64,000 bases of DNA from Bradyrhizobium sediminis (lineage in GTDB: Bacteria; Pseudomonadota; Alphaproteobacteria; Rhizobiales; Xanthobacteraceae), in NCBI RefSeq assembly GCF_018736085.1, contig NZ_CP076134.1, forward strand, positions 3,730,501 to 3,794,500. Direction: 5' to 3'. Below are positions 28,667 through 37,839 of this stretch, in pieces. Position 1 is the stretch's first letter. Every line of letters begins with the position of its first letter. A program made the translations under genes and the position numbers. The notes beneath the pieces are model-generated. The model worked only from the letters and a program-made list of their open reading frames with translations, had not been told where the DNA came from and searched no databases.

Positions 28667-29330
28667 GGATCATGTATCCCGCGCCGCGGATCGTATGAAG
28701 CAGCGGCCGGTCAAAACCCTTGTCGATCTTGGAGCGCAACCGCGAAATATGCACGTCGATGACATTGGTCTGCGGATCGAAATGATAGTCCCAGACATTT
28801 TCCAGGAGCATGGTCCGCGTCACCACCTGCCCGGCATGCTTCATCAGATATTCCAGCAGCCGGAACTCGCGCGGCTGCAGCGTCAGTTCGTCCTTGCCAC
28901 GGGTGACCCGGTGCGAAAGCCGGTCGAGTTCGAGATCGCCGACCTTGTAGGTGGTCTCCTCGGCGGGACCGCCATGGCGGCGCGACAGCACCTCGACCCG
29001 CGCCAGCAGCTCGGCGAATGCATAGGGTTTCGGCAGATAATCGTCACCGCCGGCGCGCAGACCCTTGATGCGGTCGTCGACCTGCCCGAGCGCCGAGAGG
29101 ATCAGCACCGGCGTGCGATCGCCCTTTTCGCGCAGGCTCCCGATCAGCGACAGGCCGTCGCGCTTCGGCAGCATGCGGTCGACCACCAGCACGTCGTAGT
29201 CGCCTGATTCGGCAAGCGTCAGCCCTTCCTCGCCATCGCCGGCGAGATCGGCGACGTGGCCGACTTCGCGAAACGCCTTGACCAGATAGTCGGCGGATTC
29301 GCGGTCGTCTTCGATGATCAAAAGGCGCAT
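28650..29330 (-). CDS. OmpR-family response regulator
   Basis: A 226-residue regulator with receiver domain (MRLLIIEDDRESADYLVKAF; phospho-acceptor Asp in VLVVDRMLPKRDG near residue 51; Lys in YLPKPYAFAEL) and a winged-helix DNA-binding domain (ELTLQPREFRLLEYLMKHAG ... TNVIDVHISRLRSKID). The start at MRLLIIEDD fits the family; in-frame ATGs at 29375 and 29498 would add 15 or 56 residues. It is cognate to the overlapping kinase gene. Confidence 0.9.
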   Translation of the reverse strand: MRLLIIEDDRESADYLVKAFREVGHVADLAGDGEEGLTLAESGDYDVLVVDRMLPKRDGLSLIGSLREKGDRTPVLILSALGQVDDRIKGLRAGGDDYLPKPYAFAELLARVEVLSRRHGGPAEETTYKVGDLELDRLSHRVTRGKDELTLQPREFRLLEYLMKHAGQVVTRTMLLENVWDYHFDPQTNVIDVHISRLRSKIDKGFDRPLLHTIRGAGYMIRDGIR

Positions 29331-29425
29331 GTGGCGATCGGGAGCGGTCAGGGAAGTTGAGCTTTCTGTCACCATGGCGCGGCCAGCATCCTCATGCAAG
29401 GCAACCCGTTGCCTCGCGATTCCGT

Positions 29426-29464
29426 GAAAAAAGCGGGCGGTGAAGCTGGGGGACTTCACCGCCC
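29426..29464 (-). terminator. Rho-independent terminator after degP (minus strand)
   Basis: On the minus strand GGGCGGTGAAG, loop of 8, CTTCACCGCCC is followed after GC by TTTTTT. It lies in the 369-bp gap between degP and the response regulator gene, separating the two transcription units. The same gap also holds the palindromes listed below. Confidence 0.85.
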
Positions 29465-29591
29465 TTAGGCCCTTCCGACGGAGGGGGGCGTATTCCACCG
29501 GAAGGTGCTCGAAGGGAGCGGGCTTTGCGGCCCGCCCCCCGGAAAGAGCCGTCGGCGGGGGCGACTATGCCGGCGACACCCTCCATCTCTC

Positions 29592-29621
29592 GATCATGAT
29601 CCGAAAGATCGGATCATGATC
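29592..29621. repeat. Perfect 13-bp inverted repeat
   Basis: GATCATGATCCGA, loop AAGA, TCGGATCATGATC. It sits next to the GCATGAT-type repeat and shares its GATCATG core, so it is probably part of the same intergenic repeat family. Confidence 0.65.
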
Positions 29622-29637
29622 TCATCTCCTTGTATGG

Positions 29638-29682
29638 GCATGATCTTTTCGGAAAACCGGTTTCCACTTTTCCGGATCATGC
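29638..29682. repeat. Rhizobiales-type intergenic palindrome, copy A
   Basis: GCATGATC ... CGGAAAA ... TTTTCCG GATCATGC forms an interrupted dyad. Related copies lie at 36173-36217 and 40766-40833. Repeats of this form are common between genes in Bradyrhizobium relatives. Confidence 0.75.
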
Positions 29683-29699
29683 TCGCAAAACGTCGATGC

Positions 29700-31295
29700 T
29701 CAGCCTTTCGCCAGAGGCACCGCGACGAAGCGCGATGAACCGCCGGTCTTGATGCGCATCAGGACGCTGTTCTTGTTGTCGCTGCGCGCGGCGTTGATCG
29801 CTTCGCGCACGTCTGTGGCATTGGTGACGGTCTTGCCGGCGACTTCGAGAATCACGTCGCCTTCCTTGAAGCCGCGCTCCGCCGCCGGGCTCTTCGGGGC
29901 GACCTCGGTCACCACGACGCCATCCTTGCCGGCGCCGGCCACGCTGTTGGCGGGCGCGAGCGTCAGGCCAAGCTTCGGCACGTCGGTACCGCGGGTGGCG
30001 CCATCCTTGCCGCCCTTGTCGGTATCAGCCTTGGCTTCGATCGTATTCGGCAACTGGCCGAGCGTCAGGTTGATGACCTTTTCCTGGCCCTTGTGCAGCA
30101 CGTTGAGCTTCACCGCATTGCCGGGCGCCAGACCGCCGATGGTGCGGGCGAGTTCGCGCGCATCCTTGACCGGTTCGCCATTGACCGCCGTGATCACGTC
30201 GCCGGATTCGATGCCGGCCTTGGCCGCCGGACCATTGGCCTGCGGTTCCGCGACCAGCGCGCCTTCGGCCTTCTTGAGGCCGAGGCTGTCGGCGATGTCA
30301 GCCGTCACCGGCTGAATCTGGACGCCGATCCAGCCACGGCTCACCGAGCCCTTGTCCTTGAGCTGGTTGATCACGCTCTTCACGGTGGAAGCCGGGATCG
30401 AGAACGCGATGCCGACGCTGCCGCCGGACGGCGAATAGATCGCGGTGTTGACGCCCATCACTTCGCCTTCGGTGTTGAAGGCCGGGCCGCCGGAGTTGCC
30501 CTTGTTCACGGGCGCGTCGATCTGGATGAAATCGTCATACGGGCCGTTGCCGATGTCGCGGCCGCTGGCCGAAACGATGCCGGCCGTCACCGTGCCGCCG
30601 AGGCCGAACGGATTGCCGACCGCGAGCACCCAGTCGCCGATCCGCGGCTTGCCGTCGGAAAGCTTGGCGAACGGGAAGTCGGTGCGGCCCGCGACCTTGA
30701 TCAGCGCGACGTCGGTGCGGGGATCGGTTCCGATCACCTTCGCGGTGTAGGTCTTGCCGTCGTCGGTCGTGACCTCGACCTTGTCGGCGCCGTCGACCAC
30801 GTGATTGTTGGTCACGGCATAGCCGTCGGCCGAGATGAAGAAGCCCGAACCCTGACCCGTCACCGGGCCACGGCCGCCGCGGGGTCCGCTGCGCAGGCCC
30901 GGAGGCAGGCCATCGGGGCCGCCGAAGCGCTTGAAGAAGCGCTCCATCGGCGAGCCCGGCTGGAACGGTGAGTCGTCATCCTTGCCAGCGCCGTCGTCCT
31001 TGGCGACCTTCTCGTTGATATTGATCTTTACCGAAATGACCGACGGCTTGACGCGCTCGACGATGTCGGCAAAGCCGACGGGCTTCTGCACCCTGCTGAG
31101 GTCGCTGTTGACCTGGGCATGCGCGGTGCTGGTGAAGACATCGACCGGACCATGCGACGGGCCGAAGCCGTAAACGGCAATGCCGAGGCCGGCCACGACG
31201 GAAGCCATCAGCGCAAATTTGCGGGCGGAAAACAGCTGATGGCGGGGCTCCCGGAAGGACGGGAGCGACGAGAAATCGGTGGGACGTTCGGTCAT
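29700..31295 (-). CDS. degP: Periplasmic serine protease/chaperone, DegP/HtrA family
   Basis: A 531-residue protein. An N-terminal membrane/signal segment (about 26-45) ends near AHA-QVNSD at residue 60. The trypsin-like domain has His165 (VTNNHVVDG), Asp195 (PRTDVALIK) and Ser268 (KGNSGGPAF), followed by two PDZ domains (about 330-415 and 440-525). It degrades or refolds misfolded envelope proteins. The start at 31295 gives the family's N-terminus; an in-frame ATG at 31355 adds 20 residues. The leader is long and cytosolic before the hydrophobic segment, so membrane tethering is possible. Confidence 0.93.
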   Translation of the reverse strand: MTERPTDFSSLPSFREPRHQLFSARKFALMASVVAGLGIAVYGFGPSHGPVDVFTSTAHAQVNSDLSRVQKPVGFADIVERVKPSVISVKININEKVAKDDGAGKDDDSPFQPGSPMERFFKRFGGPDGLPPGLRSGPRGGRGPVTGQGSGFFISADGYAVTNNHVVDGADKVEVTTDDGKTYTAKVIGTDPRTDVALIKVAGRTDFPFAKLSDGKPRIGDWVLAVGNPFGLGGTVTAGIVSASGRDIGNGPYDDFIQIDAPVNKGNSGGPAFNTEGEVMGVNTAIYSPSGGSVGIAFSIPASTVKSVINQLKDKGSVSRGWIGVQIQPVTADIADSLGLKKAEGALVAEPQANGPAAKAGIESGDVITAVNGEPVKDARELARTIGGLAPGNAVKLNVLHKGQEKVINLTLGQLPNTIEAKADTDKGGKDGATRGTDVPKLGLTLAPANSVAGAGKDGVVVTEVAPKSPAAERGFKEGDVILEVAGKTVTNATDVREAINAARSDNKNSVLMRIKTGGSSRFVAVPLAKG

Positions 31296-31532
31296 GTAGG
31301 AAATCTCCAGAGCCTGTTTCGGCGGTGCCGGGGGCAAGCACCTTACAGGGTTCAAGATGGGAGTTTCCGCCTTACCGCGCGCTGGCGGGGGAATTAAACT
31401 TTTGTAATGATGCGGGATGCCGATGCGGCGGATTATCGCATGCGGAAAAGGGCTTACCGCAGGGCGAAACCGGCCATCGCCGGGCGTTTCCCGGCCGCCG
31501 GTTCCGCCGGTGGCGGACCGCTCCTCCCGGGG

Positions 31533-32876
31533 TCAGGTCGCCCTGACGCTCAGGATGAAGCCGTCGATTTCCCGTTTCAGGGTTTCGGCCTGCTGCGATA
31601 GATCGACAGCCGAGTCGCGCGCATCGCTCGCCAGACGCCCCGTTTCAGACGACGTCGAGGTGATCTGGGCGATATGATTGGAGACGTCCAGCGTGCCCCG
31701 GGCCGCGTCCTGGACACTCTTCGAAATTTCGAGCGTCGCGTTTCGCTGTTGCGCCGTGTCGACTTCAATGCCGGACATGATCGCGCTGATTTCCGCGATG
31801 ATGTTGGAGATGTCCGCCATCGCCTCGCGCGTCTCACCCGTGATGCCCTGAATGCTCGCGACATGGGTGGAGATTTCACCGGTTGCCTGGCTGGTCTGGT
31901 GGGCGAGATTCTTCACCTCCGAGGCGACCACCGCGAAGCCTTTGCCAGCCTCGCCCGCCCGCGCCGCTTCGATCGTGGCGTTGAGCGCCAGCAGATTGGT
32001 CTGGGAGGCGATCGCCTGAACCAGCTGCACGACGGCACCGATCCTTTCAGCGGCTTCCGACAGCGCGTGGATGGTGTCGCCGCTCTTGCGCGCCTGGGCG
32101 GCCGCCCCCTCGGCGCGCTGCGTGGCGTCGGTCACCCGCCGGCTGATGGTGCCGATCGACGTCGTCATTTCTTCAGCCGAGCTGGCGACCGTCTGTACGC
32201 TGGTGCTGGCCTGGCTCGCGGCGCTTGCAACCGCACTGGCCTTGGTGCTGGTTTCGTTGGCGGCCTGCGACAGGGTTTCCGCATTGCTTTTCAGCCGCAC
32301 CGCCGACGAAGCCACGCTGCCGACGACATTGGCGACGAGGTCGTTGAAGTCCCGGATCTTCCCGTCGAGATATCGCGAACGTTCGCCCTGACGCTGCGCT
32401 TCCTGCAATTCGTGCTCGGTCAGCCGCTGCCGCTCGATGCCGGTGGTCTTGAAGACTTCCAGGGTGCCGGCAAGCAGGCCGATCTCGTTGGTACGGTCAA
32501 GGCCGGGGATCGGGGTTTCGAATTTCTGGTCGGCGACCTGGCGCATCGCGTGCACGATGGCAGCCAGCGGTCCGATGATGCCGTTTCGAACCGCAAAATA
32601 GGTCGTCAGGCAGACGGCGGAAGCGACGACCGCAATAGCCACGCAAGCCATCAGGAAATATGAAAACGCTGCCTGGGCCTGCTGATAGATCTGCAACGCA
32701 TGCTCGCGAGCCGGACCGCTCAGCGCGCCGAATTCGGCGGAGAGACTGGTGATCTGATTGTTCAGGTAGAGGACGGCGACAAACCCCGTGCCGCCGCCTA
32801 TGGCCAGCAACAGCAGGAGAGCCGCCACGACGGCTCCGATCAGGAAGCGGATGGTCAAATTGCTGTTGGCAAACAT
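31533..32876 (-). CDS. Methyl-accepting chemotaxis protein
   Basis: A 447-residue receptor with membrane helices at about 10-36 and 70-95, only about 33 residues of periplasmic loop, a HAMP-like region (about 96-150) and the signalling domain with the hairpin tip [44 protein letters not shown]. The tiny periplasmic part means it probably senses inside the cell or in the membrane (energy taxis). No CheR-binding pentapeptide is seen at the C-terminus. It stands alone between cycL and degP, a place usually without a chemoreceptor. Confidence 0.9.
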   Translation of the reverse strand: MFANSNLTIRFLIGAVVAALLLLLAIGGGTGFVAVLYLNNQITSLSAEFGALSGPAREHALQIYQQAQAAFSYFLMACVAIAVVASAVCLTTYFAVRNGIIGPLAAIVHAMRQVADQKFETPIPGLDRTNEIGLLAGTLEVFKTTGIERQRLTEHELQEAQRQGERSRYLDGKIRDFNDLVANVVGSVASSAVRLKSNAETLSQAANETSTKASAVASAASQASTSVQTVASSAEEMTTSIGTISRRVTDATQRAEGAAAQARKSGDTIHALSEAAERIGAVVQLVQAIASQTNLLALNATIEAARAGEAGKGFAVVASEVKNLAHQTSQATGEISTHVASIQGITGETREAMADISNIIAEISAIMSGIEVDTAQQRNATLEISKSVQDAARGTLDVSNHIAQITSTSSETGRLASDARDSAVDLSQQAETLKREIDGFILSVRAT

Positions 32877-33042
32877 CGGTGCGCTCGGCCGGGGGGACTG
32901 AAGGGGATGCGCGATGAAATTTTCAGAGAAAGGTCAAGATTGCATGAAGGCTCGATCTTGCGGCCGGCATTAAGCCGTCAGCCAACGCGGCCAGACTGCA
33001 AATCGGTCGCATTACCAGCGACAGGCCCGTAGCAATACGGAG

Positions 33043-33543
33043 CTAAGCCGACTTCTCCGGAGGCGTTTCGCGCGAGATCAGCGCCGACAGCCGCGCCTCT
33101 TCGTCCGCCGTCAACTTGAGCAGCGGGTCGTCTTCCGCCGGCGCGGATTTCGCGCGCCGCCGGCTGTTGGCCCACAACGCGAACCCGCCTGCAGCGAGCG
33201 CCAAGGGCGGCAACAGCCACAGCAACAGGGTGTGGGGTTTGAGCCGGGGTTTCAGCAGCACGAACTCGCCGTAGCGCGCCACCAGGAAATCGATCACCTG
33301 GCTGTCGCTGTCGCCGGAGGCGATCCGCTCCCGCACCAGAAGGCGCAAGTCGCGCGCCAGCGGCGCATCGGAATCGTCGATCGACTGGTTCTGGCACACC
33401 ATGCAGCGCAGTTCGCGCGACAAATCCCGTGCCCGCAATTCCTTGGCCGGATCGGACATGATCTCGTCGGGCTGCACGGCGCGCACGTTCGATGCGGCAA
33501 ACGCCGTGAACACGATGATCGAAACAGCAATCAGCTTTCGCAT
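33043..33543 (-). CDS. ccmH: Cytochrome c maturation protein CcmH/CycL
   Basis: A 166-residue membrane-anchored thiol protein. Signal peptide ends near VRA (about 22). The redox motif is LRCMVCQNQSI with Cys47 and Cys50, and a C-terminal membrane helix spans about 104-125. CcmH reduces apocytochrome c cysteines before haem attachment in the periplasm. It is the last gene of the cycHJKL group. A 142-bp gap with repeat structure separates it from ccmF. Confidence 0.93.
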   Translation of the reverse strand: MRKLIAVSIIVFTAFAASNVRAVQPDEIMSDPAKELRARDLSRELRCMVCQNQSIDDSDAPLARDLRLLVRERIASGDSDSQVIDFLVARYGEFVLLKPRLKPHTLLLWLLPPLALAAGGFALWANSRRRAKSAPAEDDPLLKLTADEEARLSALISRETPPEKSA

Positions 33544-33685
33544 ATTCTTCCCTCATCCCGAGGAGCATCCGAAAGGATGCGTCCCGATGGATGGCCAGAT
33601 CCTCATCCATCGAGACGCCGCGGAGTTTATCATCGGGCGCGCATTCGCGCGACCCGTTGGCGGCTCCTCTGGACGAGGGAAACAG
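33544..33685. repeat. Repeat-like intergenic hairpins between ccmF and ccmH
   Basis: The gap holds CCTCATCCCGAGGAG at its start, GCATCC-GAAA-GGATGC (33566-33581) and GCGCG-CATT-CGCGC further on. The wording CCTCATCCCGAGGAGC...CATCGAGACG resembles a widespread Bradyrhizobium intergenic repeat. It separates two genes that are otherwise adjacent in the operon and may set relative expression. Confidence 0.5.
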
Positions 33686-35668
33686 TTACTCCGCCGCCTG
33701 CAATCCGCGCAGCGCCTTCGCCGGCTTCGGCGCGCCGACCCGCAAGCGCCGGTCCGACAGCGACAGCAGGCCCCCGAATGCCATCAGCACCGGACCCCAC
33801 CAGATCATGAGGACCAGCGGCTTGTGATAGATCCGCACCGCGATCGCGCCGTCGGCGTTGGTCTCGCCAAGCGAGATATAGAGCTGGCTGGCGCCGCGCG
33901 TCAGCAGCGCGGCCTCGGTGGTCGACGATCCCCTTGTGGTGAAATTGCGCTTCGACGGGGTCATGACGCTCAATCGCTCGCCATCGAGACGGATCGTGAA
34001 CTGCGCCTGCATTTCGCGGAAGTTCGGCCCCTGCCGCTGTGTCACGCCGTCGAGCTTCAATTCGTAGCCGGCAATTTTCGCGACGTCGTCGGGCTTCATG
34101 GTTCCGATATATTCGCTGTTCCACGTGGTTTCGCAGACGATCCCGATCAAGGCGACGCCGACGCCGGCATGGGCGAACGCCGTACCCCAGGTGGCGCGCG
34201 GCAATCCGCGCGCGCGCCGCATCGCGATGCCAAGCGGCACGCGGAACAGGCCGGTTCGCTCGGCAAGCTCGCTCAGCGCGCCCGCGATGACGAAGACCGC
34301 AAGCCCGATGGCGAGCGGCGCGAAGGCGCTGCCGCCACGGGTCCACGCCCACAGCACCGCGATCGCGATCAGCGCCGCGATCCCCGCGGCGGTCAGGCGC
34401 TGCGCCGCGCCGAGGAGATCGCCACGCTTCCACGCCAGCAGCGGTCCAAACGGCACCGCGACCATCAGCGGCAGGAACAGCGGCCCGAAGGTCAGATTGA
34501 AGAACGGCGCGCCGACCGAAATCTTGTCGCCGGTCAGGACTTCCAGCGCCAGCGGATACAGCGTTCCAATGAACACGGTAGCGCAGGCGCTGGTCAGGAA
34601 CAGGTTGTTGAGCACCAGCGCGCCCTCGCGCGAGATCGGCGCGAACAAGCCGCCCTGCTTCAGCGCCGACGCCCTCCAGGCGTAGAGCGAAAGACTGCCG
34701 CCGATGAACAGGCAGAGGATCAGCAGGATGAATACGCCGCGCGCCGGGTCGGTCGCGAACGCATGCACCGACGTCAGCACGCCCGAGCGCACCAGGAAGG
34801 TGCCGAGCAGCGACAGCGAGAAGGTCAAAATCGACAGCAGGATGGTCCAGACCTTGAGCGCGTTGCGCTTTTCCATCACGACCGCGGAATGTAATAGCGC
34901 GGTGCCCGCAAGCCACGGCATCAGCGAGGCGTTCTCGACCGGATCCCAGAACCACCAGCCGCCCCAGCCGAGTTCGTAATAGGCCCAGTACGAGCCCATC
35001 GCGATGCCGAGGGTGAGGAATATCCACGCCACCAGCGTCCACGGCCGCACCCAGCGCGCCCATGCCGCGTCGATCCGGCCTTCGATCAGGGCGGCGACGG
35101 CGAACGAGAACGAAATCGAGAAGCCGACATAGCCGAGGTAGAGCATCGGCGGATGCACCGCGAGGCCGATGTCCTGCAGCACCGGATTGAGGTCGCGGCC
35201 CTCGATCGGCGGGCTGGCGATGCGCAGGAACGGGTTCGAGGTGATCAGGATGAACAGATAGAACGCGCTCGCGACCCACCCCTGCACCCCCAGCACGTTG
35301 GCGCGCAGCGACAGCGGCAGATTGTTGCCGAACGCGGCGACCAGACCGCCGAACAGCGCCAGGATCGACACCCACAACAGCATCGAGCCTTCATGATTGC
35401 CCCACACGCCGGTGATCTTGTAGAGCAGCGGTTTCGACGAATGCGAATTCTCGTACACGTTGGCGACGGAAAAATCGGAAACGATGTACAACGCGACCAG
35501 CGCCGCGAACGACGCCGCCACGAATGCCAGTTGCGCCAGCGCGGTGGCACGCGCGACATTCATCAGCGCGGGATCGCGCCACCGCGCGCCGAGCATCGGC
35601 ACGGTGGACTGGATCAGCGCCAGCGCCAGCGCCAGCACCAGCGCATAATGTCCGGCTTCCGCGATCAC
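33686..35668 (-). CDS. ccmF: Cytochrome c haem lyase subunit CcmF/CycK
   Basis: A 660-residue membrane protein with about 15 membrane segments. The haem-handling tryptophan-rich motif [19 protein letters not shown] is intact near residues 234-252, and histidines flank it. CcmF takes haem from CcmE and joins it to apocytochrome c with CcmH and CcmI. Its start overlaps the ccmE stop by 4 bp, showing coupled translation. Confidence 0.95.
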   Translation of the reverse strand: MIAEAGHYALVLALALALIQSTVPMLGARWRDPALMNVARATALAQLAFVAASFAALVALYIVSDFSVANVYENSHSSKPLLYKITGVWGNHEGSMLLWVSILALFGGLVAAFGNNLPLSLRANVLGVQGWVASAFYLFILITSNPFLRIASPPIEGRDLNPVLQDIGLAVHPPMLYLGYVGFSISFSFAVAALIEGRIDAAWARWVRPWTLVAWIFLTLGIAMGSYWAYYELGWGGWWFWDPVENASLMPWLAGTALLHSAVVMEKRNALKVWTILLSILTFSLSLLGTFLVRSGVLTSVHAFATDPARGVFILLILCLFIGGSLSLYAWRASALKQGGLFAPISREGALVLNNLFLTSACATVFIGTLYPLALEVLTGDKISVGAPFFNLTFGPLFLPLMVAVPFGPLLAWKRGDLLGAAQRLTAAGIAALIAIAVLWAWTRGGSAFAPLAIGLAVFVIAGALSELAERTGLFRVPLGIAMRRARGLPRATWGTAFAHAGVGVALIGIVCETTWNSEYIGTMKPDDVAKIAGYELKLDGVTQRQGPNFREMQAQFTIRLDGERLSVMTPSKRNFTTRGSSTTEAALLTRGASQLYISLGETNADGAIAVRIYHKPLVLMIWWGPVLMAFGGLLSLSDRRLRVGAPKPAKALRGLQAAE

Positions 35669-36153
35669 TGCGAAACTCCCTGTTTCGCCGGCGACGCACC
35701 AACCGCTGGCTTGGCGCCGTAATCGTCTTTCCAGTGCCCCTGCTTCTTCAGCGCGTCGGCGACTTCCTTGGGCATGTAGGTCTCGTCGTGCTTGGCGAGC
35801 ACGGTGTCGGCCTTGAACACCCCGGCAGCGTCGAGGGCGCCCTCGGCGACCACACCCTGCCCTTCGCGGAACAGGTCGGGCAAAATCCCCTTGTAGGAAA
35901 CCGGCAGTGCGGCGCTGCCATCAGCCACCTGGAAGGTGACCGCAAGGTTGTCGCCACGGACCAGCGATCCCGGCTGCACCAGTCCGCCGAGCCGGAAGCG
36001 CTTGCCCGCGGCAATATGCCTCTCGGCCACCATCGAAGGCGTCGAGAAAAACACGATCGAATCGCGCATCGCGTTCAGCACCAGAGCCGCCGCGACCGCG
36101 AGCACCGCGAGCGAGCCGCCGATCATCGTCAAACGCCGTTGCTTGCGCGTCAT
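35665..36153 (-). CDS. ccmE: Haem chaperone CcmE/CycJ
   Basis: A 162-residue protein with an N-terminal membrane anchor (about 8-28) and a beta-barrel domain. The covalent haem-binding histidine is in [14 protein letters not shown], with the HxxxY spacing of the family. It carries haem from CcmC to CcmF. Length is normal. Confidence 0.95.
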   Translation of the reverse strand: MTRKQRRLTMIGGSLAVLAVAAALVLNAMRDSIVFFSTPSMVAERHIAAGKRFRLGGLVQPGSLVRGDNLAVTFQVADGSAALPVSYKGILPDLFREGQGVVAEGALDAAGVFKADTVLAKHDETYMPKEVADALKKQGHWKDDYGAKPAVGASPAKQGVSQ

Positions 36154-36172
36154 GCGTGGCCTCTAATTTCGC

Positions 36173-36217
36173 GCATGATGCGATCCGAAAACCGCTGCAC
36201 ACTTTTCGGCATCATGC
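36173..36217. repeat. Rhizobiales-type intergenic palindrome, copy B
   Basis: GCATGAT ... CCGAAAA ... TTTTCGG ... ATCATGC. It fills the gap between ccmI and ccmE and abuts the ccmI stop. Same family as 29638-29682. Confidence 0.7.
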
Positions 36218-37321
36218 TCATCCGTCGAGCCCGAGATCTTTCAGGCCCTCATTCAGTCGTCGCAGCCGATCGGCGTCGTTGGCGACGGCCTGACGGGCGT
36301 CGGTGAGCGCGCTCTTTGCCTTGTCGCGATCGCCCATCACCATATAGGCCCGCACCAGCCGCAGCCATCCTTCGACGTCGTCGCCGTTTTGCTTCAATCG
36401 CGTGGCGAGGCGATCGACCATGCCACGGATCATGGCGTCGCGGTCGGTCTCATCCATGCCTTTCGCCGCAGCCATCGCATCATTCGACAGCGCCGGCGCC
36501 GGGGAACCGCCGACCCGCGCCAGTGCGGCCTGGACCAGCGGACGCCATGGCGCATCCGAGGGCGCCTTGGCGAGCATGGCGCGCCAGATCGTCGAGGCCT
36601 CGCCGGCGCGGCCGTCCTGCTCGGCGGCCAGCCCGAGGAAGTAGCTCGCCTTGACCTCGTCGGCGTTCAACGCGAGGGCACGTTCGAATTCGGCCTTCGC
36701 CTCCGCAGTGACGACACCATTCGCCGCGGCGGCCAGGGCTTCGCCGAGATCGGCCCGGCGCTCGGGGCTGTCGCCGTTGTAGGTGATCGAATTGCGATAG
36801 GCGCGGACCGCTTCATGGTAGCGGCCGAGCCTCGACAGCACCGGCGCCAGCACGTTCCAGCCACGGCCATCGGTTGGATTCTTCTCCAGATGCGCCTCGA
36901 CCTGTGCCACCAGGTTATCCAGCGGCTGCGCCACATCGGGCGCGCGGGTGCGCTGGGCGAGCGGAAAATCGCCGAGCCGAGGCGATCCAAGCGGGAGGTA
37001 AAGCGCCACCGCAACGATCGGGAGCCCGACCAGGGCCACGATGGCCGCAGAGCGGCGCAACAAGGTGTTCGATACCGCCGGCAGACCTTCCTGACCATCC
37101 ACCGCCGCCAGCAGACGGCGGCTGATCTCGACGCGTGCAGCGTCGGCTTCGGTGACGCCAATCAGCCCGGCGGCGACGTCGCGATCGATCTCGGCGAGCT
37201 GATCCTTGTAGACGGCAGCCTCGCTGCCTTCAATTTGCGGCCGGCCAGCCCGGCTCAGCGGCCAGAGCACGGCGAAGATCGCCGCGGCCGTCATCAGCGC
37301 GAACACAAACCACAGCGTCAT
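36218..37321 (-). CDS. ccmI: Cytochrome c maturation protein CcmI/CycH
   Basis: A 367-residue protein with two membrane helices near the N-terminus (about 2-22 and 88-110), a short leucine-zipper-type cytosolic loop between them and a periplasmic TPR region (for example GRGWNVLAPVLSRLGRYHEAVRAY and VEGWLRLVRAYMVMGDRDKA). CcmI holds apocytochrome c at the haem lyase. The ATG at 37321 is chosen because it places the first membrane helix at the very N-terminus as in the family; the frame opens at 37411. First gene of cycHJKL. Confidence 0.92.
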   Translation of the reverse strand: MTLWFVFALMTAAAIFAVLWPLSRAGRPQIEGSEAAVYKDQLAEIDRDVAAGLIGVTEADAARVEISRRLLAAVDGQEGLPAVSNTLLRRSAAIVALVGLPIVAVALYLPLGSPRLGDFPLAQRTRAPDVAQPLDNLVAQVEAHLEKNPTDGRGWNVLAPVLSRLGRYHEAVRAYRNSITYNGDSPERRADLGEALAAAANGVVTAEAKAEFERALALNADEVKASYFLGLAAEQDGRAGEASTIWRAMLAKAPSDAPWRPLVQAALARVGGSPAPALSNDAMAAAKGMDETDRDAMIRGMVDRLATRLKQNGDDVEGWLRLVRAYMVMGDRDKAKSALTDARQAVANDADRLRRLNEGLKDLGLDG

Positions 37322-37466
37322 AAGGCGGGTTCCGGTGGAACGGCGCCAAACCCGAGGCGAGGCGCCGATGCGCCGCTTTACACCACGGGCGGCAAGCCGG
37401 GCAATTGACAATTATCAATATGCCGGCACGACCGGAAAGTCCTGAAAACCCCGCAAAAGTCGGGTG

Positions 37467-37736
37467 TTAGCCGACATAAAACTCGACGCTTTGCGCGACA
37501 CCGGCGCCATGCCCGTTCAGCGCCTTCAGATAATAGGCCCCTGGCTTGACGGTGCCCGGCAGCCTGATCCGCAGCATCCCGTTGGGGACCGGTGACGCAA
37601 CCGTCGCGACCGGATCGGGCAACTGCTGGTCGCTGGTCTTGTCGACCAGGACAACCTTGGCGCCGATCATCAGGTTTCGATATGTTGCGGAGATGATGCG
37701 ATTTTCCAATTCGACGAAATAAAGGACTGGGTTCAT
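37467..37736 (-). CDS. Hypothetical 89-residue protein, probable beta-sandwich
   Basis: The product alternates short hydrophobic stretches (RNLMIGAKVVLVDK, GMLRIRLPGTVKPGAYYLKALN, SVEFYVG) as in a small immunoglobulin-like or carbohydrate-binding domain. No signal peptide is seen. It stands alone between ccmI and the next hypothetical gene, on the same strand. No strong ribosome site precedes the ATG, so expression is not certain. No function can be given. Confidence 0.6.
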   Translation of the reverse strand: MNPVLYFVELENRIISATYRNLMIGAKVVLVDKTSDQQLPDPVATVASPVPNGMLRIRLPGTVKPGAYYLKALNGHGAGVAQSVEFYVG

Positions 37737-37839
37737 TTCTGGAATTCAATGACTTGGTGATGGGGCCCGGCAAAAACGTGTATGTCCCGCATTGGATGCG
37801 GTCAACTAAAAATTGCAGTTGGAGAATTTCACTATCTTC

